A DNA stretch of 64,000 nt, from contig OU612068.1 of the NCBI GenBank assembly GCA_914767715.1, positions 24,800,001 through 24,864,000 of the forward strand, written 5' to 3'. Both the position numbers and the translations under genes were made by a program. Below are positions 1 through 11,965 of the stretch, one piece after another. Each line of letters opens with the position of its first letter. The first letter of the stretch is position 1. The notes below the pieces were generated by a model, which did no database searches, was not told the DNA's origin, and saw nothing but the letters and a program-made list of their open reading frames with translations. Origin of the DNA: Membranipora membranacea. Its lineage: Eukaryota; Bryozoa; Gymnolaemata; Cheilostomatida; Membraniporidae.

Positions 1-2570
1 ATACATATCTATTTTTTTGATCCACCTATTATCTGCAGAAGATCCCCAAGAGCCTACAACCTTTTGTCCTTTTAGCCCTCATTTTTGACAAACTTAACCG
101 ACATCAAAATAATCTATCTATGTGCATATATATCAAAACAGGTGTCCCTTATTGTCTGATCACTTATCAAAAGCGTGCAACACACATTATCTGTGTTGGG
201 CGGTCTAGTCATTTTCAGATGGCAACTTACACATACACCTCACACTACCCACCATGCAAAACTTTGTTGGAATGTGACACAACGAGTTGTATTGCATGTG
301 ATAATAAATGCGCAGCGATAATTTATCGCCGACCATAACAACAGAATTTTTTTGCCACCAACCATGCAAATTTTGTTGAAAAATGACAGCACAGGTTGCA
401 TGATAATAATTGTTCAATCAATTTGAACACACAGCTTTTTTGAACATGCTTAAGACTGTATTAGATGATCACTCGTAGGCATGCTTATGAGGCTCAATAA
501 ATAAAATATCTCATCTCATATTTATTACCTGGATGCTATAGGTTTGCGATACCAATATTATTGCACAGAGGACCAAGTGGTTTTAGCTAATATCCCAAGG
601 ACCATCCCTTTTGTAGAATGTAGGTCACATCTATCATGTTTTGATCATGCCAGTGCATGACATATTATTGGTGAATTCTCTGCTATTACTCTAATTAGCT
701 TCATCAGCTGATTTGCGGATGGAAAGTGTTCTAAATATCAATCCCACTCTCCAATACACATCTTTAACCATATATTGGGACAATATTGTGTTTATTTTTT
801 TAATCTTGAGGTTACCCTAGAAGGAGAAGAGTAATGAGAGTAGCAATGCTTCACACAGACTTTTAACTTGGAAAATGTCATACAAACAACTACTCAATCT
901 CATTCCTTTGTATAAGCTACCTCAGGTGGGAATTGTAGCTATCAATATGCGATTGTTCATATTTTATTCTATTTTTGTTCTGAATGCAAATTCAGGTTTT
1001 GAACACATTCGCATACTTTATCACTACTTGATAACTTCATTGGGGGGGGGGGGGGGAGGGGGTGCTAAATCTAAACCCACTTGATCACCCTAGCACTTCC
1101 TACACTAATATTTAATTGATTCCCACGTGGCAGTATGAAAAGTGTAAATCATGATATTGCCAACATACTCGCTACATTCTTTTATGACAAAATGAGCGTG
1201 TTATTTCTCATAAAAAGATCAGAAAACAGAAGAGGTGAAAAACTGCATTACCTATATATGTGAGGAATACCTGTAGTAGGGACAAATTAGTTGTATTTTC
1301 CATGCCTGGGAAGTTATGGATAATAGGACTAAATAGAACCATCAAAGTCAAGTAAAACATACGAAAACTTTTTTTAAAGTGGACGAGATATTTGCTTGAC
1401 TCAGTAAAATAGCGATGATACCATGACTTCACTGAGCATTTCATATAAAGATTCATTACTTGACTTGAGTCTTAGTAAATATTTCGCAGCCCTAGATAAA
1501 TGTCTCTTTTATTTAAATGTCTTTGAGCTCCAACATTAAAACTTGTCTTGATGTGATGATCATCAGGACTTCTCATCCTCAAAGTTTTTATTGATAGAAC
1601 ACATTATCGATGAATATCTTTTATCTGCCAGTGTTGTGATTATAAGAGTTGTCTGAGTTGTTATGGGTTGGGTTATGGGTGATTTGTGAGAGTAATTGGT
1701 TTTAAGTTGTTCTGAGTAATGTTGCTTATTGGTAAGAAGGAGCCAGGGTAAATCCCTCAACACAAAGGCAGAAATGAAACCCAGGACCTCTCGCTTGATA
1801 GCCAAGGATGTGATCAAATGCACTATCATAGCTCCTAGCCTCCACAATTTTGTAGGAATGATACTCCAGTGATTTTGAAACAAAGAATATTATTCGTTCA
1901 GGTATTTCTCATAATATTTTGGTCACAAGAAAGACTGATATTAGTAACTGGATTATCGTTCTGCACAGAATACCACTGTATTATAGCTTTGTCTTTGATA
2001 ATATATAGGGCCTAAACTACTGTTGAGATGGCTCTGATAACTCATCTGCCGCTCTCCTCAACAAAATATCATATAAGCGCACAGTCATTGAAACAGCAGC
2101 GGAAGGTGTCACATACTGTGTGGGATTTTAAGTTTTATATAACATGTTGAATGAAAGATTATGAAACTGAAGCTATAGATGTTTCTTGGCTGTGACTCAG
2201 TGTTGTTTGGATACAGCTGTCAAGTCAAGTACAATACTAACTATGGACATGTCAGACTGAATGACGAAGGTTTTTACTTGATATACCTGCATCTAGTTTT
2301 AGGCAGAATAACACAACTCTCATTTAGACAACCACGAAACATGGTGGGGGAGGTCCCTGGAATTTGCTATAATGAGTTAGCAGTTTGAGTAACAGGCTTA
2401 TTTATATAGCAGCTTTGGCCATGATTCATCTCTTCGTTTCAAATTGTAATTATGAACGTTCCAACTCACTTAACTGCAGATAACTCTCCCAGGTTCAGCA
2501 CAAGTTTCTATAACCAGAATGTTAGAATTTAAAGTATTGCCCATAGATACATCTGTAAGGGTCACCTGAG
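1..2570. repeat. Unit A, copy 1 (long direct repeat)
   Basis: This stretch matches 3,360-6,110 closely over its whole length, in the same order, with small indels. Diverged copies lie at 15,640-17,275, 26,495-27,920 and 61,000-62,120, and a 3' fragment lies at 51,660-52,060. Open frames seen here occur in the second copy but are not kept in the diverged copies, so I see no conserved coding region. A G-tract near 1,045-1,060 is present here and shortened in copy 2. The segment looks like a segmental duplication rather than a transposon: I found no terminal repeats or target duplications. Confidence 0.85.
1730..1860 (-). mobile_element. tRNA-derived SINE fragment
   Basis: Read on the minus strand, this has a tRNA-like head with an A-box-like GGCTAGGAGCTATGATAGTG and a B-box-like GGTTTCATTTC. 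It is followed by a SINE-body-like stretch (TTGAGGGATTTACCCTGGCT). It produces the long minus-strand open frame seen in this region, which is therefore not a gene. The same element lies at the equivalent place in unit A copy 2, so it was inserted before the duplication. Confidence 0.55.
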
Positions 2571-2639
2571 CTTATAAACTAAGCGATTGACCTTTATGAT
2601 CGGTAAAAATTTCATTCAAATGGCTATGGCAGCTGAAGG

Positions 2640-3350
2640 AAGCCTATTGTTTCCCAAATGAGGGGTTTTAATCTGAGCGGAATCTGACACAAGGATAATT
2701 TTGTAATTGGTGTCATAAGGATAAGGAAAGCAATGGTGATAATGGGTACACTACATGAGAGAAAGCGTGAAATAACAGCTATACGAACCAAGGATTTTAG
2801 CGGTACACCAACGGCAACAACGATGACTCACAGTCTGTCATTATAATAATGCCTGCTACCTCCATGCAATCAGAAGGGAGACATTGTACAAAGCCATATG
2901 TACCCCATTCTGCTCAATTCACAATTCCTTAGTTAGGAGCATTGCTATTTCACCCTTAAACATGGATAACATTTATATGATTACCGTACCGGAAGGAAGA
3001 AAGAAGGAAGATACTCTTTCAAGCAAAGACAATGTTTTTGACCTGTGATCCTGAACTCAACGACAACTGTTAGGCCTGAAAAGCTCCTCATTTATGAAAA
3101 AGTATAATAATATCATTATTGCATTATTTTGGCTTGGTTTTGATCTCTGCACATTCTGAAAGTCAGTAGCAATCTAACATTGTGCAGGAAACCTAAATCT
3201 GTTGACCCCCCCATGGATTTTCATAATAAGGATGATGTTGAAATAGCAGGAATATGATAATGAAAGCGTTTTTAAAAGCAATAAAACAATGGGGATGGCC
3301 GTTTCCATCATCAATAATAAAAGTGTGCCATGACTTTATAGCCTATAGTT
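2640..3350. repeat. Block B fragment
   Basis: Contains the block that begins near AATCTGACAC and runs through GGTGATAATGGGTAC to TTGTTGACCCC-like sequence. It recurs at 13,400-15,500 and 20,590-23,480, and in part near 8,475-8,640 and 12,480-12,600. It always lies next to unit A or tRNA-Val-like sequence, which suggests that A and B formed one larger duplicated unit. No coding region is supported. Confidence 0.7.
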
Positions 3351-6115
3351 TATCTTCGGGAACATATATCAAAACAGGAGTCCCTAATTGTCTAATCACT
3401 TATCAAAAGCGGGCAACACACATTATCTATGCTGGACGATCTAGTCATCTTCAAATGGCAACATACGCTTAACACAACCCACCATGCTATTAGACACAAC
3501 GAGTTGTATTGCATGTGATAATAAATGCGCAGCTATAATTTACCGCCAACCATAATTGTTGATTTCAACAGCAATTTTTTGCCACCAACCATGCAAATTT
3601 TGTTGAAAAATGACAGCACAGGTTGCATGATAATAATTTGTAAACACAGCTTTTTTGAAAATGCTTGATACTGTACTAGGTCATCAATAGTAGGCTCAAT
3701 AAATAAAATATCTCATCTCATATTTATTACCTGAATGCTATAGGTTTGGGATACCACTATATTGCACAGAGGACCAAGTGGCTTTAGATAACATCCCAAG
3801 AACCAGCCCTGTTGTAGGTCACAGCTGATATGCGAATGGAAAATGTTTTAAATATGGATCCCACTCTCCAAAACACTCAATACACATCTTTAACCATATA
3901 TTGGGACAATATTGTGTTTATTTTTTTAATTTTTAGGTTACAATACCCTAGAAGGAGAAGAGTAATAAAAGTAGCAAGGGTTCACTGCTTCACACAGACT
4001 TTTAACTTGGGAAATGTCATGCAAACAACTACTCAATCTCATTCCTTTGTATAAGCTCCGTTATAAGCTCTCGAAAAACATGTGCTATCTAGGATGAACT
4101 CAACTCTGCCCCCCCCCCCAAAACAAGCTACCGAAACCACATCATCAAGCGGGTTACATTATGGTGTAACCTCGAGGAATAGATGGCAGCTGGAACCAAG
4201 TGTAATCGCTTTTTTAGCACAATCAGATACTTTCAATGACATATTCAGGTATAACCCTAAATTCAATAATGGAATTTAAATTACTGTTGATCATTACTAG
4301 ATGAGGCTTTCTCATTGGCTAGCAAAAAGGTTACAATCTTTGGCCTTACCAAGCTAAGCTATGTTCAATTAACTTCCTACTTATTTTCCCAATATCGCAT
4401 ATATGGCTACAATGCCCACCTGAGGTAGCTCAACCTTCTGCTGTTCAACTCCTTGCCCCGAAGCGCTTCAGGCGTTTTGTTCATATTTCATTCTATATTT
4501 GTTCTGAATGCAAATTCATGTTTGATCACATTCGCATACTTTATCACTACCCACATCTGGAAACAAGCTTACTTCCTGCACTCAATAATGTTATTATTTG
4601 TTGTAATTAGGTGGGAGGATGAGCAGTTATTAGGACCACGTATTGCATGATAACTTCATGGGCGGGTGCTAAATCTAAACCCACTTGATCACATTCACCC
4701 TAGCACTTCCTACACTAATATTTTATTGATTCCAATGTGACAGTATGAAAAGTGTTAATCATGATATCATTACCAACATACTCGCTACATTCTTTTATGA
4801 CAAAATGAGCGTGTTATTTCTCATACAAAATTCAGAAAACAGAAGAGGTGAAAAACTGCATTACCTATATATGTGAGGAATACCTGTAGTAGGGACAAAT
4901 TAGTTGTATTTTCCATGCCTGGGAAGTTATGGATAATAGGAATATATAGAACCATCAAAGTCAAGTAAAACATACGTAAACTTTTTTTAAAGTGTGCGAA
5001 CAGCAGTGGACGAGATATTTGCTTGACTCAGTAAAATAGCGATGATTCCATGACTTCACTGAGCATTTCATATAAAGATTCATTACTTGACTAGAGTCTT
5101 AGTAAATATTTCGCAGCCCTAGATAAATGACTCTTTTATTTAAGTGTTTGAGCTCCAACATTAAAACTTGTCTTGATGTGATGATCATCCCGCGCACGGG
5201 TGATCAAGACTTCTCATCCTCAAAGTTATTACTGATAGAGCACATTATCGATGAATATCTTTTATCTGCCAGTTTTGTGATTATAAGAGTTGTCTGAGTC
5301 GTTATGGGTTGGGTTATGGGCTTATTGGTAAGAAGGAGCCAGGGTAAATCCCTCAACACAAAGGCGGAAATGAAACCCAGGACCTCTCGCTTGATAGCCG
5401 AGGATGTAATCAAATGCACTATCATAGCTCCTAGCCTCCACAATTTTATAGGAATGATGCCCCTATGATTTTGACACAAAGAATATAATTCGTTCAGGCA
5501 TTTCTCATAATATTTTTGTCACAAGACTGATATTATTAACTGGATTATCGTTTTGCACAGAATACGACTGTATTATAGCTTTGTCTTTGATAATATAAAC
5601 TACTGTTGAGATGGCTCTGATAACTCACCTGCTGCTCTCCTCAACAAAAATATCATATGAGCGCATAGTCATTGAAACAGCAGCGGAAGGTGTCACATGC
5701 CGTGTGGGATTTTAAGTTTTATATAACATGTTGAAAGATTATGAAACTGAAGCTATAGATATTTCATGTCTGTGACTCAGTGTTGTTTGGATACAGCTGT
5801 CAAGTCAAGTACAATATTAACTATGGACGTGTCAGACTGAATGACGAAGGCTTTTACTTGATATACCTGCATCTAGTTTTAGGCAGAATTACACAACTCT
5901 CATTAAGACAACCACGAAACATGGTGGGGGAGGTCCCTGGAACTTGCTATAATAAGTTAGCAGTTTGAGTAGCAGGTTTAATTATATAAAAGCTTTGGCC
6001 ATGATTCATTTCTTCGTTTCAAATTGTAGTAAAGAACGTTCCTACTCACTTAACTGCAGAAAACTCTCACAGGTCCAGCACAAGTTTCTATAACCAGAAT
6101 GTTAGAATTTAATAC
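3245..6115. repeat. Unit A, copy 2 (tandem duplicate of copy 1)
   Basis: A close direct copy of 120-2,560 with a few indels, for example around 4,080-4,290 and 4,420-4,650, where this copy has extra sequence. It ends about 0.4 kb before the small gene at 6,499. The two copies are far more similar to each other than to those at 15.6, 26.5 and 61 kb, so this duplication is the most recent of the set. No conserved open frame with splice support is seen. Confidence 0.85.
5325..5450 (-). mobile_element. tRNA-derived SINE fragment, duplicate
   Basis: Same minus-strand tRNA-like head and body as at 1,730-1,860, carried along inside unit A copy 2. Confidence 0.5.
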
Positions 6116-6414
6116 TTCCAATTCTTTTGACATCCGGCTTATGAGGTGATAATAAGTTTTTCATCTTCATCTTTCAAGTCGAAAACTATATCCATCTAGG
6201 TCATTTAGGATGTTCAACGCAACCCTTTTTTTTAGCCGTTATAGTATACATACATTAACACTGACCCTGATGATGATGATAGGTTTACAAGAAACTGATT
6301 GCCTTGTGAAAATTTTAGTATATTTGAGTATGATGCTTTGCGTTGCATGGAAAAACCAGTACACAGTGCCATGATATTAAATGGTGTTAATGACACACAG
6401 CAGTATCAGGTGTG

Positions 6415-6470
6415 AAAGGTTCTGTCAGTATATAAATGCGATGTGATGCTATCAAGAGATCACTCCTTGA
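6415..6470 (+). promoter_or_regulatory. Core promoter of the small basic-protein gene
   Basis: TATATAAA at 6,429-6,436 sits about 63 bp before the ATG. An initiator-like TCACTC lies about 30 bp downstream of it, near 6,460. The block TCTGTCAGTATATAAA is repeated, with small changes, upstream of both other family members (minus strand near 11,379-11,400 and 60,054-60,075). That conservation next to decayed coding copies supports a real promoter. Confidence 0.75.
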
Positions 6471-6498
6471 GCAGAAACACAAGCTATAACACATCATA

Positions 6499-6901
6499 AT
6501 GGGTCTCAACATTGTCAGCGGACTGTTTCAAACAAACAAAGACAGCAAGCCTGCAGAAAAATATGTTCATAAAGAACCAACTGTTAAAGAAATGGTAATA
6601 TTATTACTCTTGAGTTATTGTATTTGAATTTATGTTAACTTTTTATTTCTTTCTAAAATTTATCATCTCGTATTGCTGTATGAAAAAAAAGTAAAAGTTT
6701 ATAAAATCCTATAATATTTTTTTTGTATTTCAGGTGGCAGATGAATTTCAGTGTTTCAAGAGGCAATGCAGTCGAAAACTAAGAAAGCTTAGTTTTGAGC
6801 TCAACAAGCACGTTGAAACTAAGAAAACTGCTGCAAGAAAAGAAAGATACGATAGAATCGCTCAAAAATACCAGTTATCTACTAAACCAGGAAAAAAGTG
6901 A
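6499..6901 (+). CDS. Small basic protein, two exons, unknown family
   Basis: Exon 1 is 6,499-6,594 and exon 2 is 6,734-6,901. The intron has a GTAATA donor and a TTTCAG acceptor, phase 0. The product is 87 residues. Exon 1 encodes a short N-terminus (MGLNIVSGLF, then a polar stretch with KPAEKY). Exon 2 encodes a very basic, helix-prone stretch (FQCFKRQCSRKLRKL, then a Lys/Arg-rich tail ending GKK). There is no signal peptide or membrane segment. The family is unknown to me, and I assign no function. Reality is supported by two paralogues that keep the same exon structure, the same 168-nt exon 2 length (54,950-55,117) and the same TATA block. This is the only copy with both exons open. AATAAA signals lie downstream near 7,104 and 7,175. 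Confidence 0.75.
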
Positions 6902-8122
6902 ACAAAATTATTACTATTATTACTTTTATATCTGTTGGCATTATATTTTGTATTGTTAACACATTATATAAAAAATTATGTTATTTTTCCTGACAATAAC
7001 TTGGGCAATACTTTGATTTTACATACTTGTACACAAATGGTGCTGCCGAACTTGAGCTCTGGTGCTTTTCATTGAGCTTGTCATATGTCTCAGAACAAGA
7101 GAAATAAAACATGAGAAAATCAGAAGTTTTATCTAAAGTTTTATGTGTGTTAGCCAAGAAAGTCTTAAGATTAGAATAAAACAAATCCTTGCTGTGCTTT
7201 CACATAAGTTAGGCAAGCCTGAGGAATTCAAACAAAAAGCCGTAAAGTAACTATCTAGTTATAAATTTTAAGGAGTGATGTCTATCCGATAGTAGTTGGT
7301 GACCAATAGGAAAATCAACAATTTATATTTATGTCTACAATCAGAACTGGGATGCATATTGTTAGAAGCTATGTAACTTGATATATATATATATATATAA
7401 ATGTTAGGACAGTTAGGTTTCTTGGAAAATTTCCAAAAGGACAAAAATGCCAATTGAAACACTGTACATGTAGTTTGTAATTGCCTTGAGATAGTGGTCT
7501 TAGATTGTTTAATTTCATACATTTACAATAAGATTGACATTATTGAAGTTTTATTTACGATTTACCATCTCGTGCTGATCTTGTGTGAACACATCTCCAT
7601 CGATGTAAAAAACATTCCCATATCCCAAGTAGCTCTCAGAATTCCTTAATGGATCAGGACAGTTTGACATGCCAAAATTTCACTGGAAATTCAAGATAAT
7701 TGATTTGTGGGGTATCAACCAAGTGAGTTCAATCTGCATCACCTGGTGCTTGCACAATCTAACCTGATTATATCATCTTTTTTCTAGTTTTTTATACAGT
7801 TGATATTATCAGTTACAATGTTTGTGTTTCTCTCACACTGTATTAGACCCTGCCAGTTCTGGAGTTGCTGTGATGATTAAGATTCTTATTCAAAGCTTTT
7901 GATTTTGATCTCAATAAAAGTACAAATTTATATCACTATAAAACATTGGCACTTAAAAACTCCTCCATTCTCTATCAACCCATACCCATTTGAATGAAAT
8001 TATGGGCAAGACATTATGCTTTGATTCAAACAATGATGTTAGACGAGACAGACTAGACCTCAGCTCCATTAAGGCATTTTCGGAAGAGGAATCAATGTAG
8101 TGCAGACATTTGTAAAAGTTTC
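6902..8122. other. Gene-poor stretch with AT microsatellite
   Basis: Holds the 3' flank of the small gene and a short (AT)n run at about 7,381-7,398. From about 7,980 it holds the flank that recurs upstream of the other tRNA-like copies (GGGCAAG...CAGACTAGACCTC, also near 17,415 and 20,105). No coding sequence is supported; the two minus-strand open frames lack splice or family support. Confidence 0.6.
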
Positions 8123-8195
8123 AGGTCAAGACGGGTTTCGAACCCGTGGCCTTCTGCGTGCAAAGCAGATGTGATAACCACTACACCACTCGACC
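8123..8195 (-). tRNA. tRNA with Val-type body and UGC (Ala) anticodon
   Basis: A 73-nt cloverleaf folds on the minus strand. The acceptor GGTCGAG pairs with CTTGACC, the D arm has TAGTGGTTAT, the anticodon stem is TCTGC/GCAGA, and the T arm is ACGGG-TTCGAAA-CCCGT. The loop TTTGCAC puts TGC at the anticodon (plus strand 160-162 of the 8,000 block). The anticodon arm is otherwise the animal tRNA-Val(UAC) arm, and sister copies read UAC or AAC. A TTTT terminator follows about 6 nt after the 3' end. The discriminator is T and pair 3:70 is T-A, so it lacks the G3:U70 alanine signal. It is either an anticodon-mutated Val gene or a decayed copy. Confidence 0.75.
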
Positions 8196-8199
8196 TGAT

Positions 8200-10260
8200 T
8201 CATTACAATGGAAAGAAGCAATCATGTCGTTTAACTCAAATTGCACTTCTCTTTTCATGCTGAAATAACAAGTGGTTTTTTAGCAAGTTTTTTAAGAAAG
8301 CGTTATCTTAATTGTCACCCATTTTTCGGCAAGTGAGAAAGCTGCCATTTAGACGCTATTCAATCCTCGAGAACACTTACATTTGTTATTTTAAATTTTC
8401 AAATTCAATTATTTGCTCTCGGAGACGATGTGTTTCCTAGCCAGGGCAAAAGCTCCAGGTCAAGACAATACAGCAGAAAAACTAAATTTGTTGACCCCAT
8501 GGATTAACCTCAAGTGTGTGTTCGGATTTTTCTAATTCTATGCTGAAAAATCAGGAATGTGACTAGCAAAATAGTCTTGAAAATGGGTATTTCCATCATC
8601 AAAAATAAAAGTGTGTCTTGACTTTCTTAACCTAGCCTGATTATTATCAACATAAAAGGCAGTCGCTGAAATCTGTTGCTAGTCAATTAGAATATCTGCC
8701 CTCAGAATATCTTCAATGGATTAAAATGTTAATAAGATGTTGTTTAAATAGTTTTATGTGAGCCGCAGCCTAATGAAACTGTTTTTAATGAGGAATCTTA
8801 GCGTACAGTCGTATTGTGTGCATTTTTATGGTGATCAGTTACAGTTTAGTTTATTAGTTATGGTAATATTGCTGATGATTTGAAAGACTGCCTTTAGATG
8901 TGCCTGCCCAAAGCAGATCTTCAGTAAGGATATTTTCTCATTATTTTTAATTTCCTGACAAAGTAAAAATTATTTTCTGAGTTTAAAGAAATCTAACAAA
9001 CAGTCTGTTGTGGTGAGTGAGTGTATGCATGCACTATCATGATCAACACTGTTCATATCCAGTAATATGATCCATGATATTATATTTGTGTAGGAGGTGT
9101 TAACATGATCTTATGGGTTAGTATTAAGCACATAAAATAATGCGGGGGGGAGGGGTTCAATTTGTTATACCTATTATGTGCAATATCTAAACTCATTAAG
9201 TTGTGGGTAGTGACAATTCCTGTGAATGTAAGTCAGACTATGGTCAGGACGTCAGCTTGACGTCAAAGATGCATACGCATATGCATATATTGGCCATTAT
9301 GTAGAGAATTGACCATATGCCCAAAAGAGAATTTAGCAGAACATAAGCTTGCCTCTTGTAGCTATAAGCAGGATAAATAAATGTACAGTAAAGTGTAAGT
9401 AAGTGTACAGGCTAACATTGTTTATTTTAGCTGGAAGCCCTGCTCACACGATTCGAGTACAGCTTGCTTGTCAAATCTTTTCATTCCACACTCCAAAATT
9501 CCAGGATTCCAAATTCTGATAATCAATGTAATCATTGTATAATAGTAAATGACTTTTCATAGCAATATACTTCATTTCAATGTTCTACATTGGCCCTTTG
9601 TGTGGTTGTGTGGGCTGTGAGATAGTAACAATACCGAAATATAATAACTTGCTCGGTCTCGTCTCGGTCTTGTCTCAAATTGTGTTGCTGTCTCTTGCTG
9701 TCACTAGTATCAACGCCAAGTCAGCAAACCTGTTAATACATTCAGTCAGCCAGAATAGGCGATGGAAAGGTGTCTCCTCTGTGATGTGTGCAATTGAAAG
9801 TATCAGTAGCTTTTATGACTCTGCCAATGATTCAAAGAGACTTTATTTGTGCAATTCTCACAACCACTTTAGTTACTTTTGATCACCTAGAACAGTACTT
9901 CGCATCATTCAAAAAGCTGTGTGATAAAATAGACTTAACAAGTGAACACGGATGTTACAGATGTGCAGTAATTATCATGTCCAATACGTGTTTGATTTTT
10001 CATTACATTTCATATTGAGGGTAGTGTAAAACGCAAACATATTCATCATTTGAATCATATATTGGGTTTCACAAAGACTAGACACATGTACGCCATCAAG
10101 TAAATTTAAAATAAATGTTACCGATAAGAAAATTAATTTGTGAATTACCAATACATGATGACAAATGAATAAATAAACAGATGCTGGTGGCCCTAAAAGA
10201 TTGTCTGACGCGCTATTTGGGAGTTTGAAAATTTTTGAACACATACATGCAAGTCTACAT
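8200..10260. other. No supported gene; block B remnants
   Basis: A block B fragment (TTGTTGACCCC to TCCATCATC...AAAAGTGTG) lies at about 8,475-8,640. The rest shows no splice-supported coding sequence. The overlapping open frames at 9,580-10,018 have no recognisable domain and no neighbouring exon signals. Confidence 0.5.
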
Positions 10261-10261
10261 A

Positions 10262-10628
10262 AACCACTGCTGCCACAGCTGGGCTTTGCCCAGCAGAGCC
10301 ACCAGTCAAAAATTTAAACAGATATTTTTTCGCATCTTGCCAGTAGCTTTGCACAGAGTTATATGAGCTCTCAAAATGTAGGGAGTACTTCTTCCCCAGC
10401 CATCCTCCATAGTGATGACAAAAGTGGACCCTGACCTATCAGGTGCCTTTTAAATCTAGCTGAGATCCAACATTAATAAAAGTGTTGGATCTAAGCTAGG
10501 TTTTAGAGGCACCTGATTGGTCAGGGTCAACTTTTGTCATGACTAATGGTGGATCTACTAGCTAGATGTTTTGATGCCACAACTTTCTATTATTTTCGAC
10601 TGGTGGCTCTGCTGTGGCAGCAGTGGTT
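10262..10628. mobile_element. Hairpin MITE with TA target duplication
   Basis: The ends are inverted (AACCACTGCTGCCACAGC ... GCAGTGGTT) and flanked by TA on both sides (10,260-10,261 and 10,629-10,630). The left arm carries a small extra palindrome, TGGGCTTTGCCCAGC. The centre is a second long hairpin (TGACAAAAGTGGACCCTGAC pairing with GTCAGGGTCAACTTTTGTCA). The 367-bp element has no coding capacity. TA duplication fits a Tc1/mariner-type non-autonomous element. Confidence 0.85.
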
Positions 10629-11102
10629 TAAGAGGCGCATGACACAAGATCTATAGCGTGAATATGAATAATTGCTTGCTATTAATACTGTCAAGCATCA
10701 ACTATGCTTTCCAGCTTAACAATGCCAGTTACTCTAGCCCATGTATACCTGATTAGTCATTAATGATTACCATCTACTGACTACAGACTACTGATTCACT
10801 TCACTATTATGTTTGGAGTGAAGAGATAGCCAGGGTTTGGCTCACTCTTACAATTTCCTTGCACACACACACATAAAACCTGAGATCGCACTTTCTGATT
10901 ATCCAACATTTTTATTTCTTTAATTCACACACAGATGATAAGCTCAATTAAAAGCGCCTAGAGCACCTGATTGCATTGCATTGTTGGTATAAAACAAAAT
11001 AGAATTGAAAATTAACCAACTGGGAAAATGACAAAATCGTAGTTGCACTAAAGAAAATAAAACTGTTGAAACTTTTTAATGTGAGATCAGATCTTTTATT
11101 TT

Positions 11103-11322
11103 TCATTTTCCTCCCGATGTAGCAGATGAATGATGTCTTTGAGAAATACTGCTGTATCCTTCTTTTCTTGTGGCGGTTCTCTGAGGGTCAACATGTGTGT
11201 TGAGCTCAAAGCTCAGTCTTCTTAGTTTACGACCGCATTGCCTCTAGAAGCCCTAAAAACTACCTGGAAACCTGGAACTACCTGGAACAAAAAAAAAGTC
11301 TGTTTACAAGATTGATACCCAT
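11103..11322 (-). pseudogene. Decayed paralogue of the small basic-protein gene
   Basis: On the minus strand an ATG at 11,322 starts MGINLVNR, matching the start of the 6,499 gene. It then runs straight into a T-rich stretch plus TTCCAG, so the rest of exon 1 and most of the intron are deleted. Exon 2 is recognisable (RQCGRKLRRLSFELN near 11,160-11,250) but has in-frame stops just before it, and its tail is altered. The homologous promoter block lies upstream, and the 3' flank matches that of the copy at 54.9 kb. It cannot encode the family protein. Confidence 0.8.
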
Positions 11323-11378
11323 TAATGTGCATAACTTGTGACTTTTGAGAGCATGATGCCTCGAAAGCACCCCATCGT

Positions 11379-11400
11379 CTTTATATACTGACAGAAACTC
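11379..11400 (-). promoter_or_regulatory. TATA promoter block of the decayed paralogue
   Basis: Minus strand TCTGTCAGTATATAAAG, about 60 bp upstream of the ATG at 11,322. It matches the block in front of the intact gene and the one near 60,060. Upstream homology with the 60 kb copy extends to about 11,640. Confidence 0.6.
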
Positions 11401-11745
11401 TCACACCCAATACTGTTGTGTTACACAATATCCACAAATAATCATCATGACATCGTGTCTGAGAATGCATCAAAGCATTCCATTTCAAAACATGCCCAAA
11501 TCTTCACAAGGCACCATATTCACAACATCCTCACCACTAATAATTATCGACCCTATTCTGCTTTACATGTTTGAGAGCCAACAACTCTGTGCTACAACAA
11601 GCCAGATGAGGTGAATCTGTATAATAGATTATTTTGATTTCTCTAACATAAATGCATGTATTCGCTCGCGGCAGTGGTAAGAGGGTGCTGTATTACAGCA
11701 GCAGACTGGCAGGCGGGCTGCTATTGGTGCTTTGTTTTTGATTTA

Positions 11746-11965
11746 CCCTACAGGTAGAAAAGGTTCATGGACTTTAAATTCGCCATTGTCTGCTCATGAC
11801 CATTATTCATGGTTGAAACGAATCGCGAGTTTTCCTCTCTCGCGAATTCTGGGGACATTGTTATTGTTATTGTACATTGTTATTCATGGTTTAAACACAT
11901 CGCGAGAGGACAACTCCGCGAAACCGCGAACCCTTTAAACAAGTGAAACTTTACTACCTGTAGGG
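11746..11965. mobile_element. CpG-containing MITE with TA target duplication
   Basis: Terminal inverted repeats CCCTACAGGTAG ... CTACCTGTAGGG are flanked by TA on both sides. The 220-bp interior holds several TCGCGA/CGCGA motifs, unusual in this AT-rich, CpG-poor window, and a short (TTATTG)n run. It has no coding capacity. The TA duplication suggests Tc1/mariner-type mobilisation. Confidence 0.75.

Noticed and set aside
1563-1883. Minus-strand open frame of 106 residues, with a partner at 5,204-5,479
   Set aside because: The frame runs through a tRNA-derived SINE (A-box and B-box-like sequence). Its conservation reflects the recent duplication of unit A, not coding constraint.
9580-10018. 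Two overlapping plus-strand open frames of 100 and 76 residues
   Set aside because: No recognisable domain, no splice partner and no paralogous support.
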